From assembly GCF_015751785.1 (NCBI RefSeq), contig NZ_JADOTY010000001.1:3286001-3350000 (forward strand): a stretch of 64,000 nucleotides of DNA, in the 5' to 3' direction. The notes beneath the pieces are model-generated. The model did no database searches. It was not told the DNA's origin and worked only from the letters and a program-made list of their open reading frames with translations. The first letter of the stretch is position 1. Every line of letters starts with the position of its first letter. Below are positions 54,809 through 63,692 of the stretch, piece by piece. A program made the translations under genes and the position numbers. This stretch comes from Micromonospora vinacea. GTDB lineage: Bacteria > Actinomycetota > Actinomycetes > Mycobacteriales > Micromonosporaceae.

Positions 54809-55798
54809 GTGAGCGAGCACGGCGGAGCCGGGCAGCACGGGCGGAACGCCCGCGGTGGCGTCGGCGTGTCCGGGATCGGGGAGTTCGGGCTGATCGGGAA
54901 GATCACCGCTCGGCTGTCGTACGGACCGACGACCCTGCTCGGCCCGGGCGACGACGCGGCGGTGGTGGCCGCGCCGGACGGCCGGGTGGCGGCCTCCACC
55001 GACGTGCTGGTCGACGGCCGGCACTTCCGGCGGGACTGGTCCTCGGCCCGCGACGTCGGGCACCGGGCGGCAGCGGCGAACCTGGCGGACATCGCGGCGA
55101 TGGGTGCCACGCCGACCGCCCTGCTGGTGGCTCTCTGCATGCCGGCGGACCTGGACACCAGTTGGGCCGAGGAGTTGGCCGACGGGCTCGCCGCGGAGGC
55201 CGCGACGGTCGGCGCGAGCGTCGTCGGCGGCGACATGTCCGCCAGCCCCACCCTGACCGTCGCGGTCACCGCACTGGGCGACCTGGCTGGCCGTCCGCCC
55301 GTGCTGCGGTCCGGCGCCCGCCCCGGGGACGTGCTCGCCCTGGCCGGGCGCACCGGGTACGCGGCAGCCGGGCTGACAGTGCTGACCCGGGGCTTCCGGA
55401 CCCCCCGGCTGCTGGTCGAGGCGTACCGGCGGCCGCAGGTGCCCTACCCGGCCGGCCCGCAGGCCGCCCAGCTCGGCGCCACCTCCATGATCGACGTGTC
55501 GGACGGGCTCCTCGCCGACCTCGGGCACGTCTCGGCGGCCAGCGGGGTGGCGATCGACGTACGCCGGGACGGGTTCGAGGTGCCCCGGCAGATGGCCGAC
55601 GCGGCGCAGGCACTCGGCGTCGACCCGTACACCTGGATCCTCGCCGGTGGCGACGACCACGCGCTGGCCGCGACCTTCCCCCCGGCGGTGGCGCTGCCGT
55701 CGGGCTGGCGGCGGATCGGCCTGGTCACCGACGGTGCCGGCGTGACTGTCGATGGCGTCGCCTACGACGGCCCGGCCGGCTGGGACCACTTCCGGTGA
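54809..55798 (+). CDS. thiL: Thiamine-monophosphate kinase ThiL
   Basis: ThiL (329 residues) phosphorylates thiamine monophosphate to the diphosphate, the cofactor that IlvB needs. Motifs are LGPGDDAAVVAAPDGRVAAS, STDVLVDGRHFRRDWSS, GHRAAAANLADIAAMGATPT, VGGDMSASPTLTVAVTALG and SMIDVSDGLLADLGHVS. GTG 54809 follows AAGGAG by 5 nt. The GNAT gene follows after 29 nt. Confidence 0.95.
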   Translation: MSEHGGAGQHGRNARGGVGVSGIGEFGLIGKITARLSYGPTTLLGPGDDAAVVAAPDGRVAASTDVLVDGRHFRRDWSSARDVGHRAAAANLADIAAMGATPTALLVALCMPADLDTSWAEELADGLAAEAATVGASVVGGDMSASPTLTVAVTALGDLAGRPPVLRSGARPGDVLALAGRTGYAAAGLTVLTRGFRTPRLLVEAYRRPQVPYPAGPQAAQLGATSMIDVSDGLLADLGHVSAASGVAIDVRRDGFEVPRQMADAAQALGVDPYTWILAGGDDHALAATFPPAVALPSGWRRIGLVTDGAGVTVDGVAYDGPAGWDHFR

Positions 55799-55827
55799 GG
55801 CCGGCGCGTCGCCGTACCCTGGATACC

Positions 55828-56289
55828 GTGAGTGAGATCGAGATCCGGGCGGTGCGGTTCGACGCACCGGTGGCGCAGCACCTGATCCACGCCGCACTGG
55901 CCGACCTCGGTGCCCGCTACGGCGGCACCGGCGACGACACCCCGGTGGACGCGGCCGAGTTCGAGCCGCCCGATGGCGCGTTCCTCGTGGCCTACCTGGC
56001 CGGGGAGCCGGTGGGCTGCGGCGGCTGGCGCAGCCACGGCGCCGACACCGCGGAGCTGAAGCGGATGTACACGGCGCCGGCGGCGCGGGGGCGGGGGGTG
56101 GCCCGCGCGGTGCTGGCGGCCGTCGAGCGCTCAGCCCGCGAGCACTGCCGCAAGCGGGTGGTCCTGGAGTGCGGCGACAAGCAGCCCGAGGCGATCGCCA
56201 TGTACGGCTCCGCCGGGTACGAGCGGATCCCGAACTTCGGCTTCTACAAGGACGCGGAGGGCTGCGTCTCCTTCGGCCGCACCCTCTGA
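55828..56289 (+). CDS. GNAT-family acetyltransferase
   Basis: This 153-residue N-acetyltransferase has the acetyl-CoA loop MYTAPAARGRGVARAVLAAV (Q/RxxGxG/A) and the C-terminal YGSAGYERIPNFGFYKD. The substrate is unknown. TACCCT ends 7 nt before GTG 55828, so a leaderless message from its own promoter is likely, although it lies only 29 nt after thiL. Confidence 0.9.
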   Translation: MSEIEIRAVRFDAPVAQHLIHAALADLGARYGGTGDDTPVDAAEFEPPDGAFLVAYLAGEPVGCGGWRSHGADTAELKRMYTAPAARGRGVARAVLAAVERSAREHCRKRVVLECGDKQPEAIAMYGSAGYERIPNFGFYKDAEGCVSFGRTL

Positions 56290-56410
56290 CCTGCGGGTCA
56301 GCCCTTGCCGGGCGCCCGACCGGTCGGTGTGCCAGGTCACGGTCGGGCCCGGAGAGGCCTCCGCGCCAGGCGTTGGCGGGCCGGCGTGCGGCATCGGCCC
56401 ACGGACACGA

Positions 56411-56445
56411 CTCAGCCGGCGGACCCTCGGGGTCCGCCGGCTGAG
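56411..56445 (-). terminator. Terminator after rpmB
   Basis: CTCAGCCGGCGGACCC and its exact complement form a 16-bp stem with loop TCG, 27 nt beyond the rpmB stop and between convergent genes. Confidence 0.9.
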
Positions 56446-56472
56446 CCGAACGAGAAGGTGGGTGCTACCGCG

Positions 56473-56664
56473 TCAGGCGCGGGTGACCTTGCCGGCCTTG
56501 ATGCACGAGGTGCAGACCTGCAACTTCTTGGTGTTACCGCCACCGGCCGGGGTACGCACCGACTGGATGTTCGGGTTCCAGCGGCGGTTGGTCCGCCGGT
56601 GCGAGTGGGACACGTTGTGGCCGAAGCCCGGTCCCTTGCCACAGACGTCGCACACGCTAGCCAC
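56473..56664 (-). CDS. rpmB: 50S ribosomal protein L28
   Basis: L28 (63 residues) is a large-subunit protein near the L1 stalk. The zinc-ribbon form is intact: [20 protein letters not shown] (the first CxxC) and [12 protein letters not shown] (the second). This zinc-containing version would be the high-zinc paralogue if a second gene exists elsewhere. GTG 56664 follows AGGAG by 8 nt. It is divergent from the DAK2 gene. Confidence 0.97.
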   Translation of the reverse strand: MASVCDVCGKGPGFGHNVSHSHRRTNRRWNPNIQSVRTPAGGGNTKKLQVCTSCIKAGKVTRA

Positions 56665-56951
56665 GGGATACTCCTGGGATTGATACGTTCATGAGGTCGC
56701 CGGCAGGTGCTGCCCGGGCAACCTGGTCAGGTTACCCGATGACTCGCCGACCCGGCCAACCGGCCCGGTCCGGCGCTCGCCCGTGCCCCGGCTCACGCCT
56801 GGTCGTGGGCCCGTCCGCCCGACGGTGGGCCGGCCCGGCGGCAAGGGTACCGGAGTGGGTCGTCCCCGCCGCGGCCAGCGCCGGCCTGGGGCGCGGGGGA
56901 CACGCCGGACGAGTCCGACGGGTGTCGGTGCGCGCCAGTAGGCTTCTGCCC

Positions 56952-58565
56952 GTGCTGGACACCCTCGACGCCGCAGCGGTCCGCCGCTGGTGTGCGAGCG
57001 GGTTGGCCGCACTGAAGCGCCACCAGGGCGAGATCGACCAGCTCAACGTCTATCCGGTGCCCGACGGCGACACCGGCACCAACCTGGTGCTGACCCTCAC
57101 CTCGGCCCAGCAGGCCCTCGCCATGGATCTGGACACTCTCCCCGACAGCGGGCCGACCGCGCACGGGCACGCGCTGCGGCTGATGGCCCAGGGCGCGTTG
57201 CTCGGCGCGCGGGGCAACTCCGGGGTGATCCTCTCGCAGATCCTGCGTGGTTTCGCCGACCAGGCCGCCGGGGTGCCGGCGGTGCGCGGCCGTGAGCTGG
57301 CCGCCGCGCTGCGGTCCGGCACCACAGCGGCGTACACCGCGGTCTCCCGGCCGGTCGAGGGCACACTGCTCACCGTGGTCGCGGCCGCCGCCACCGCTGC
57401 CGAGGGCGCGGCCAGCGACGACCTGCCGACGGTGGCCGCCGTCGCGGCCCGGGCGGCGGCCGAGGCGCTCGCCCGCACGCCGGAGCAGTTGCCGGCGCTG
57501 GCCCGCGCGGGCGTGGTCGACGCCGGTGGCCGAGGGCTCTGCGTGCTGCTCGACGCCCTGGTCGAGGTGCTCACCGGGGAGAGCACGGCCCGGCCCGCGC
57601 CGACACCGCGCTCCGCCCGCCCGGCGGCCACCGTCGCCCGCGAGACCGGTTCGGATGAATACGCCTACGAGGTGCAGTTCCTGCTCGACGCCCGCGCCGA
57701 GGCGGTCGACGGGTTGCGGCGGGCACTCGACGCCCTGGGCGACTCGCTCGTCGTCGTCGGCGACGGGCGTGAGCCGGAAGGCACCTGGAACGTGCACGTG
57801 CACGTCAACGATGTGGGCGCGGCGGTCGAGGCCGGTGTCGCCGCCGGCCGCCCGTACCGGATCTCGGTGACCCGTTTCGCCGACCAGTCTGAGTCGCCCT
57901 CCGGCCCGGTGGTGGCCGGCCGGGCCGCGGTGGTGGTGGCCACCGGCGGCGGCATCGCCGACCTGTTCGCCGCGGAGGGCGCCACAGTGGTGCCGGGCAA
58001 CCCGTCCACTGGCGAGTTGCTGGACGCCGTCCGCGGCACCGGGGCGGCCCGGGTGGTGGTGCTGCCCAACGACGCCAACACCGAGGCGGTGGCGAGCGCG
58101 GCCGCCCGCGAGGCCCACCGCTACGGCATCAAGGTGAGCGTGGTGCCGACCCGCTCGCCGGTGCAGGCACTGGCCGCCCTCGCGGTCCGCGACGGTGACC
58201 GCCGTTTCGAGGACGACGTCATCGCGATGGCCGAGGCGGCCGGTGCCTGCCGTTACGCCGAGGTCTGCCACGCCAGCCGGGAAGCGCTGACAGTGGCCGG
58301 TCCGTGCCGTCCCGGTGACGTGCTGGCGCTGGTGGAGGGGGAGGTGCACCTCATCGGCACCGACCTCACCGACACCTGCGCGGCAGTTGTCGACCGGATG
58401 CTCGGAGGTGGCGGCGAGATGGTCACCCTGCTGGCCGGGCTGGACGCTCCGGCCGGGCTCACCGATGCCGTCCGCGCGCACGTCGCGCGACGTTGGCCGT
58501 TCGTCGAGGTGCACGCGTACCCGGGCGGTCAGCCGTTTTATCCGCTCCTGGTAGGGATCGAATGA
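56952..58565 (+). CDS. DAK2-domain kinase (fatty acid kinase FakA-like)
   Basis: This 537-residue protein has an N-terminal DAK2 (DhaL) domain with the ATP/Mg motif NVYPVPDGDTGTNLVLTL and GARGNSGVILSQILRGFAD, a middle domain (YEVQFLLDARAEAVDGLRRA), and a C-terminal DegV-like half (VVATGGGIADLFAAEGATVV; VLPNDANTEAVASAAAREA). This is the YloV/FakA layout; FakA phosphorylates fatty acids bound by FakB. No fakB is visible. TAGGCT (56939–56944) ends 7 nt before GTG 56952, which points to a leaderless message. The stop overlaps recG (ATGA). Confidence 0.92.
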   Translation: MLDTLDAAAVRRWCASGLAALKRHQGEIDQLNVYPVPDGDTGTNLVLTLTSAQQALAMDLDTLPDSGPTAHGHALRLMAQGALLGARGNSGVILSQILRGFADQAAGVPAVRGRELAAALRSGTTAAYTAVSRPVEGTLLTVVAAAATAAEGAASDDLPTVAAVAARAAAEALARTPEQLPALARAGVVDAGGRGLCVLLDALVEVLTGESTARPAPTPRSARPAATVARETGSDEYAYEVQFLLDARAEAVDGLRRALDALGDSLVVVGDGREPEGTWNVHVHVNDVGAAVEAGVAAGRPYRISVTRFADQSESPSGPVVAGRAAVVVATGGGIADLFAAEGATVVPGNPSTGELLDAVRGTGAARVVVLPNDANTEAVASAAAREAHRYGIKVSVVPTRSPVQALAALAVRDGDRRFEDDVIAMAEAAGACRYAEVCHASREALTVAGPCRPGDVLALVEGEVHLIGTDLTDTCAAVVDRMLGGGGEMVTLLAGLDAPAGLTDAVRAHVARRWPFVEVHAYPGGQPFYPLLVGIE

Positions 58566-60760
58566 GCGAACCAGCCACGGTGGACACTCCGCTGAAGAAG
58601 CTGGTCGGGGACAAGACAGCCAAGGCGTTGGCCTCGCACCTCGACCTGCACACCGCGGGTGACATGGTCTACCACTTCCCGCGTCGCTACGACGAGCGTG
58701 GTGAGCACACCGACATCCGCTCACTGGACGTCGGTGAGCAGGTCACCGTAATGGCCCAGGTGCAGCGCACAGCGGTGCGTCCGATGCGTCAGCGGCGGGG
58801 CAACCTGCTGGAGGTGACAGTCGGCGACGGCTCCGGCGGGGTCCTGACGTTGACCTTCTTCGGCAACCAGGCGTGGCGCGAGCGGGAGCTGCGACCCGGC
58901 CGGTGGGGCCTGTTCGCCGGAAAGGTCACCGAGTTCCGGGGCAAGCGGCAGCTCAACGGCCCGGAGTACGTCCTGCTCGGCGAGGGTGGCGACGGCGAGG
59001 CGGCGGTCAGCGACGACATCGAGGAGTTCGCCGGGGCGCTGATCCCCGTCTACCCGGCCGCCGCGGCCGTGCCGACGTGGGTGATCGCGCGCTGCGTGCG
59101 CGTCGTACTGGACACCTTCACCCCACCGGACGATCCACTGCCGAGCGCCGTGCGGGCCAGCCGCAAGCTGGTCGGGCTCGGCGCCGCGCTGACCGAGATC
59201 CACCGGCCGTCCAGCAAGGAGGCGCTGCACCAGGCGCGCCGGCGACTCAAGTGGGATGAGGCCTTCGCCGTCCAGGTGACACTGGTGCAGCGCAAACACC
59301 GGGCGGCCGACTGGCCGGCCCGCCCCCGCCCGGCGCGCCCGGGTGGGCTGCTGGAAGCCTTCGACGCCCGACTCCCGTACGAACTGACGGCCGGTCAGCG
59401 GGAGGTGGGTGTGGAGATCGCTGCGGACCTGGCCACCCCGCACCCCATGCACCGCCTGTTGCAGGGCGAGGTCGGCTCGGGCAAGACGGTGGTGGCGCTG
59501 CGGGCGATGCTCCAGGTGGTCGACGCGGGCGGACAGGCCGCGCTGCTGGCGCCCACCGAGGTGCTGGCCGCCCAGCACCACCGCGGCATGCTCGACCTGC
59601 TCGGGCCGCTCGGGCGGGCCGGTGAGCTGGGCTCCGCCGAGCACGCCACCCGGGTCGAGCTGGTCACCGGCTCGCTGGGCGCGGCAGCCCGCCGCCGGGC
59701 GCTCGGAGAGGTGGCCAGCGGCGCCGCCGGCATCGTGCTCGGCACCCACGCCCTGCTCTACGAGGGGGTCGACTTCGCCGACCTGGGCCTGGTGGTGGTC
59801 GACGAGCAGCACCGCTTCGGCGTGGAGCAGCGCGACGCCCTGCGGGCCAAGGCGGCCCAGCCGCCGCACGTGCTGGTGATGACGGCCACCCCGATCCCGC
59901 GCACGGTGGCGATGACCGTCTACGGCGACCTGGAGGTCTCCACCCTCTCCCAGTTGCCCCGGGGGCGGTCGCCGATCGCCTCGCACGTGGTGCCGGCCGC
60001 CGAGAAACCGGCCTACCTGGAGCGGGCCTGGCGGCGGCTGCGCGAGGAGGTGACCGCCGGCCACCAGGCGTACGTGGTGTGCCCGCGAATTGGTGACGGA
60101 CCTGCGTCGGACGAGGAACCGCCACCGGAGGACGACAACGGCCGGCGGCCACCGCTGGCGGTCACCGAGGTTGCTCCGCTGCTCGCCGAGGGCCCGCTGC
60201 ACGGCCTGCGGATCGGGGTGCTGCACGGTCGACTGCCGGCCGACGAGAAGGACGCGGTGATGCGTTCCTTCGCAGCCGGTGACCTGGACGTGCTGGTGGC
60301 GACGACAGTGATCGAGGTTGGCGTCGACGTGCCGAACGCGACAGTGATGATCGTGTTGGACGCCGACCGGTTCGGCGTCTCCCAGCTGCACCAGCTGCGG
60401 GGCCGGGTGGGCCGGGGCGCTGCCGCCGGGCTGTGCCTGCTGGTCAGCGAGGCGGCCGAGGGGTCGTCGGCGCGGGAGCGACTGGACGCGGTGGCGTCCA
60501 CGGGCGACGGTTTCAAGCTCGCCGAACTGGATCTGGAGCAGCGCCGCGAGGGCGACGTGCTGGGTGCCACCCAGTCCGGGCACCGCTCGCACCTGCGGTT
60601 GCTGTCCCTGCGACGCGACGCCGATCTGATCCGCGACGCCCGCGCCGAGGCGATCACCCTGATCGAGGACGACCCCGAGTTGACCCGTAGCCCGGCGCTG
60701 GCCGCCTCGGTGGCCGCCCTGGTGGACGAGGACCGCGCGGAGTACCTGGAAAAGGGCTGA
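58562..60760 (+). CDS. recG: ATP-dependent DNA helicase RecG
   Basis: RecG (732 residues) remodels stalled replication forks and Holliday junctions. An N-terminal wedge/OB domain (VTVGDGSGGVLTLTFFGNQAW) precedes the SF2 helicase core: Walker A QGEVGSGKTVVAL, DEQH box VVVDEQHRFGVEQRD, motif III MTATPIPRTVAMT, and motifs V/VI TTVIEVGVDVPNATVMIV and QLHQLRGRVGRG. Its ATG overlaps the DAK2 stop, so the two are coupled. It is followed by a strong terminator. Confidence 0.97.
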   Translation: MSEPATVDTPLKKLVGDKTAKALASHLDLHTAGDMVYHFPRRYDERGEHTDIRSLDVGEQVTVMAQVQRTAVRPMRQRRGNLLEVTVGDGSGGVLTLTFFGNQAWRERELRPGRWGLFAGKVTEFRGKRQLNGPEYVLLGEGGDGEAAVSDDIEEFAGALIPVYPAAAAVPTWVIARCVRVVLDTFTPPDDPLPSAVRASRKLVGLGAALTEIHRPSSKEALHQARRRLKWDEAFAVQVTLVQRKHRAADWPARPRPARPGGLLEAFDARLPYELTAGQREVGVEIAADLATPHPMHRLLQGEVGSGKTVVALRAMLQVVDAGGQAALLAPTEVLAAQHHRGMLDLLGPLGRAGELGSAEHATRVELVTGSLGAAARRRALGEVASGAAGIVLGTHALLYEGVDFADLGLVVVDEQHRFGVEQRDALRAKAAQPPHVLVMTATPIPRTVAMTVYGDLEVSTLSQLPRGRSPIASHVVPAAEKPAYLERAWRRLREEVTAGHQAYVVCPRIGDGPASDEEPPPEDDNGRRPPLAVTEVAPLLAEGPLHGLRIGVLHGRLPADEKDAVMRSFAAGDLDVLVATTVIEVGVDVPNATVMIVLDADRFGVSQLHQLRGRVGRGAAAGLCLLVSEAAEGSSARERLDAVASTGDGFKLAELDLEQRREGDVLGATQSGHRSHLRLLSLRRDADLIRDARAEAITLIEDDPELTRSPALAASVAALVDEDRAEYLEKG

Positions 60761-60780
60761 CCAGCAGGGCCATCACATGG

Positions 60781-60818
60781 CTGAGGGCGCGCCGACCGGG
60801 TGGTCGACGCGCCCTCAG
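60781..60818. terminator. Terminator after recG
   Basis: CTGAGGGCGCG and CGCGCCCTCAG pair perfectly, with an inner CGACC/GGTCG helix and GGGT loop. It also ends the convergent surface-protein gene. Confidence 0.9.
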
Positions 60819-60836
60819 GTGTCAGAGCGTGTTGTC

Positions 60837-61979
60837 TCAGGCGGTGAAGCGAACCCGACGACGACGCGCCACCATGAACAGCGCCACGCCGGCGGCCAGC
60901 AGGACCGCCGCGCCGGCGATGATGCCGCCGGTGGCAGCACCGGTCAGCGGCAGGGCCGGCTCGTCCTTGTCGCCGCCACCCTGACCCGGGGTGCAGTCGG
61001 CGGGCTTCTCCCAGGCGATCGGGCTGCTGTCGTCGAGACCCTCGGCGGTCGGGGTCACGGTCAGACCCTCCTCAGCCGGGAAGGTGACGGTGCCGCTCTT
61101 GCCCGGCTCGACGGTCAGCGTCTGGGCCTTGCCCTTGTTCGGGGTGAAGGTGATGGTGATCGTCTTGCCATCCGCCGGGTTGGCGATGTCGAAGATCAGC
61201 TCGGTGCAGGTCGACTTGTAGCTGCCGGCCGGCTCGCCGGGCTCGACGCAGTTCTCAGCGGTGGCGGGCGTGCCCTCGAAGAGCGGCTTGTCCAGCCCGT
61301 CGGCGACCACCTTGATGGAGGTGGCGTTCTTGGCGGGCACCTTCACCGACTTGCTCTCGCCGGGTGCGACGGTGGCGTCCTTGGTGAAGTCGCCGGCACC
61401 GGTGATGGTGAACTTCGCCGGCGCGGTGGCGTCCTCGGCGTTGCCGAGCTTGACGACGACGACGCCGTCACAGTCCGCGGCCACGTTGGCGGTCGGCTTG
61501 GGGGTGGCCGGAACCGGGGGCTGCTCCTTGGCGCAGGTGCCACTGAACTCGATCGACGCGGAGCGCAGCTCCTTGTCCTCGAACTCGTTGTTCCACATGG
61601 CCCGCACCGACAGGGTGGCCTTGGTGGTCTTCGCGTCCAGGCGCTGGGTGGCGGTCACCGCGTCGCTGACGGCGTACGGGTAGACCTTGTCCTCGGTCGC
61701 CGCGATGCCGTCGATGGTGGCGTCGCTGGCGGTGTCGCCGACGTACGTCTTCGCCGAGACCTCGCTGAACTTGTAGCTGGTGACGTCGCCCGGGGCGAAG
61801 GTCTTGACGGTCCAGGTGGCCACCCACTCGCCGGTGGCGGTGTCACAGTCGGCCTTGACCTGGATCTCGCTGTGGTGGGCGCTGGCGGGTGCGGCGAACG
61901 TCACGACGCCGGCGAGGCCGATCAGCGCGCCTGCGGCGATGGCCGCGACGCGCCGGAACGGAGACTTGGGAGGGTTCAC
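60837..61979 (-). CDS. LPLTG-anchored cell-surface protein
   Basis: This 380-residue protein has a signal peptide (FRRVAAIAAGALIGLAGVV, cut after ASA), then about 300 residues of beta-rich repeats (KFTITGAGDFTKDATVAPGE; TVEPGKSGTVTFPAEEGL). It ends in a sortase signal: LPLTGAATGG, a hydrophobic helix (IIAGAAVLLAAGVALFMV) and a basic tail (ARRRRVRF). It should be linked covalently to the wall by sortase. Two Cys pairs may form disulfides. GTG 61979 follows AGGAG by 7 nt. The ligand and role are unknown. Confidence 0.9.
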   Translation of the reverse strand: MNPPKSPFRRVAAIAAGALIGLAGVVTFAAPASAHHSEIQVKADCDTATGEWVATWTVKTFAPGDVTSYKFSEVSAKTYVGDTASDATIDGIAATEDKVYPYAVSDAVTATQRLDAKTTKATLSVRAMWNNEFEDKELRSASIEFSGTCAKEQPPVPATPKPTANVAADCDGVVVVKLGNAEDATAPAKFTITGAGDFTKDATVAPGESKSVKVPAKNATSIKVVADGLDKPLFEGTPATAENCVEPGEPAGSYKSTCTELIFDIANPADGKTITITFTPNKGKAQTLTVEPGKSGTVTFPAEEGLTVTPTAEGLDDSSPIAWEKPADCTPGQGGGDKDEPALPLTGAATGGIIAGAAVLLAAGVALFMVARRRRVRFTA

Positions 61980-62360
61980 GCCTGCTCCTGGTGAGGGGGG
62001 TACGGATCGCGTGGCGGGAGGCCGGGAGGCATCGTGACCGGGGGGTCACCTGCTCACCGGGGCGTCGCGCGACGCGGCGGTGTTCCCGCGGCGAAAGCGG
62101 GGACAGGGGGAGACTGTACTGATGGGTGGTTAATGAGGGGAGTTCAGATCATTGCCATCCGGCAATGTAGTCGATTCGTGATCTTTGATATACCGAAGGT
62201 GTCTGTCCGGTCACTGGGGACGGTGCGTCCGCTGCGGGCTCCACGGTGGATACCGCACCGTCGGGGCTGCTCAGGTGCTCCGCGTCTTCGCCGGCCGGCC
62301 GGCTCCTCGGATCCGCGCCGTGCTGACCGGGTCCGTGCCGCATCGCGTAGCGTCGCGGGC
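61980..62360. promoter_or_regulatory. Divergent intergenic region, surface protein / rsmD
   Basis: No gene is convincing here. An AT-richer core (about 62130–62210) holds a 6-bp hairpin ATTGCC/GGCAAT (62151–62166), which probably carries promoter elements for the surface-protein gene. At the right end TAGCGT (62348–62353) lies 7 nt before ATG 62361. Confidence 0.4.
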
Positions 62361-62381
62361 ATGAGCAGGAGGAAACGGTGA
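62361..62381 (+). CDS. Leaderless 6-codon ORF coupled to rsmD
   Basis: ATG AGC AGG AGG AAA CGG TGA encodes MSRRKR. The -10-like TAGCGT ends 7 nt before the ATG, so the message would start at it. The AGGAGG inside the mini-ORF is the rsmD ribosome site, and its TGA overlaps the rsmD GTG (GTGA). Confidence 0.45.
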   Translation: MSRRKR

Positions 62382-62941
62382 CCCGGATCGTGGCCGGGAC
62401 GCTCGGTGGCCGGCGGATCGCCGCGCCGCCCGGCGCCGGCACCCGACCCACCTCGGACCGGGTCCGGGAGGCGCTGTTCAGTGCCGTCCAGGCCGAGGTC
62501 GATCTCGACGGCGCCCGCTTCGCCGACCTGTACGCCGGCTCCGGCGCGGTCGGGCTGGAGGCGCTGTCCCGGGGGGCCCGGCACGTGTTGCTTGTCGAGT
62601 CCGACCCGCGGGCGGCTCGGGTGATCCGGGAGAACGTGGCGACCCTCCGCGCCGGTCCGGCGGCCCGTCTGGTCACCGGCAAGGTGGCGACGGTGCTGGC
62701 CTCCGGGCCGGACGGCGAGCCGTACGACGTGGTCTTCGCCGACCCGCCGTACGCGGTGCCGGACGAGGAGATCACCGCGATGTTGGCCGCGCTGGCCGAC
62801 GGGGGCTGGTTGGCGCCCGACGCGCTGGTGGTGGTGGAGCGTTCCCGCCGGACCAGGGAGTTCGACTGGGTGGAGGGGATCACCGCCGAGCGCAGTCGCC
62901 GTTACGGCGAGACCACCCTTTGGTACGGTCGCCGATCATGA
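62378..62941 (+). CDS. rsmD: 16S rRNA (guanine966-N2)-methyltransferase RsmD
   Basis: RsmD (187 residues) methylates G966 of 16S rRNA using SAM. It shows [17 protein letters not shown] at the N-terminus, [14 protein letters not shown], the SAM motif [18 protein letters not shown], and the catalytic [15 protein letters not shown] 62378 is 6 nt after AGGAGG. Its stop overlaps the coaD ATG (ATGA), the usual actinobacterial rsmD–coaD pair. Confidence 0.96.
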   Translation: MTRIVAGTLGGRRIAAPPGAGTRPTSDRVREALFSAVQAEVDLDGARFADLYAGSGAVGLEALSRGARHVLLVESDPRAARVIRENVATLRAGPAARLVTGKVATVLASGPDGEPYDVVFADPPYAVPDEEITAMLAALADGGWLAPDALVVVERSRRTREFDWVEGITAERSRRYGETTLWYGRRS

Positions 62942-63420
62942 GACGTGCGGTGTGTCCCGGTTCGTTCGACCCGGTCACCAACGGACACCTCGACATCATC
63001 GGAAGGGCCAGTCGGCTCTTCGATGAGGTGATCGTCGGTGTGTTGGTGAATCAGTCGAAGAGTGGCCTGTTCACCGTCGAGGAGCGCATCGAGATGCTCC
63101 GCGAGGTGACCTCGTCGTACGGCAACGTGCGGGTCGAGTCGTTCCGAGGGCTGCTGGTGGACTTCTGCCGGGCCCAGCAGGCCAGTGTGCTGATCAAGGG
63201 GCTGCGGGCGGTCAGTGACTTCGACTACGAGTTGCAGATGGCCCAGATGAACATCGGGCTGGCTGGTGTCGAGACGCTCTTCATGCCGACCAACCCGCTC
63301 TACTCGTTCCTCTCGTCGAGCCTGGTCAAGGATGTGGCCAAGTGGGGTGGCGACATCTCCGCCCACGTCCCCGACCCGGTCCGCGAAGCCCTCCAGGCCC
63401 GCCTGGGCCCTCGCCCCTGA
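62938..63420 (+). CDS. coaD: Phosphopantetheine adenylyltransferase CoaD
   Basis: CoaD (160 residues) adenylylates 4'-phosphopantetheine, the penultimate step of coenzyme A synthesis. The nucleotidyltransferase motif TNGHLDII (T/HxGH) follows [29 protein letters not shown], cited as [18 protein letters not shown], and [18 protein letters not shown] complete the active site. Its ATG overlaps the rsmD stop. Confidence 0.97.
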   Translation: MRRAVCPGSFDPVTNGHLDIIGRASRLFDEVIVGVLVNQSKSGLFTVEERIEMLREVTSSYGNVRVESFRGLLVDFCRAQQASVLIKGLRAVSDFDYELQMAQMNIGLAGVETLFMPTNPLYSFLSSSLVKDVAKWGGDISAHVPDPVREALQARLGPRP

Positions 63421-63445
63421 CCCGCCCTGCCTCCCTCCCACCCCG

Positions 63446-63515
63446 CGATCTTGCACTTGTGGTTCCCGGATCGCCCCTTTCGGCGCGGTTTGGCGCAACC
63501 GAAAGTGCAAGATCG
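63446..63515. repeat. Intergenic palindrome, GATC-family copy 4
   Basis: The arms CGATCTTGCACTT (63446–63458) and AAGTGCAAGATCG (63503–63515) are the same as in copy 1, 40 kb away; the interior differs. The right end is GATCGACGG. The rest of the gap to 63692 holds no gene. Confidence 0.85.
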
Positions 63516-63692
63516 ACGGAATGGGAGGCCGGGATGGTGGCGCGGGAGAGCCAGGGGTGACTATGTCGCGACTCGCCGGGTTGGGGTGAGTGGGGCGGTG
63601 GTGGGGCGGGCACGACATGATTGGTGGCGCGGGGAACGGCCGTAGCCCGCATCATGGAGGTCGGCCGACGAACGACAGGAGTGAGGTAGCCG

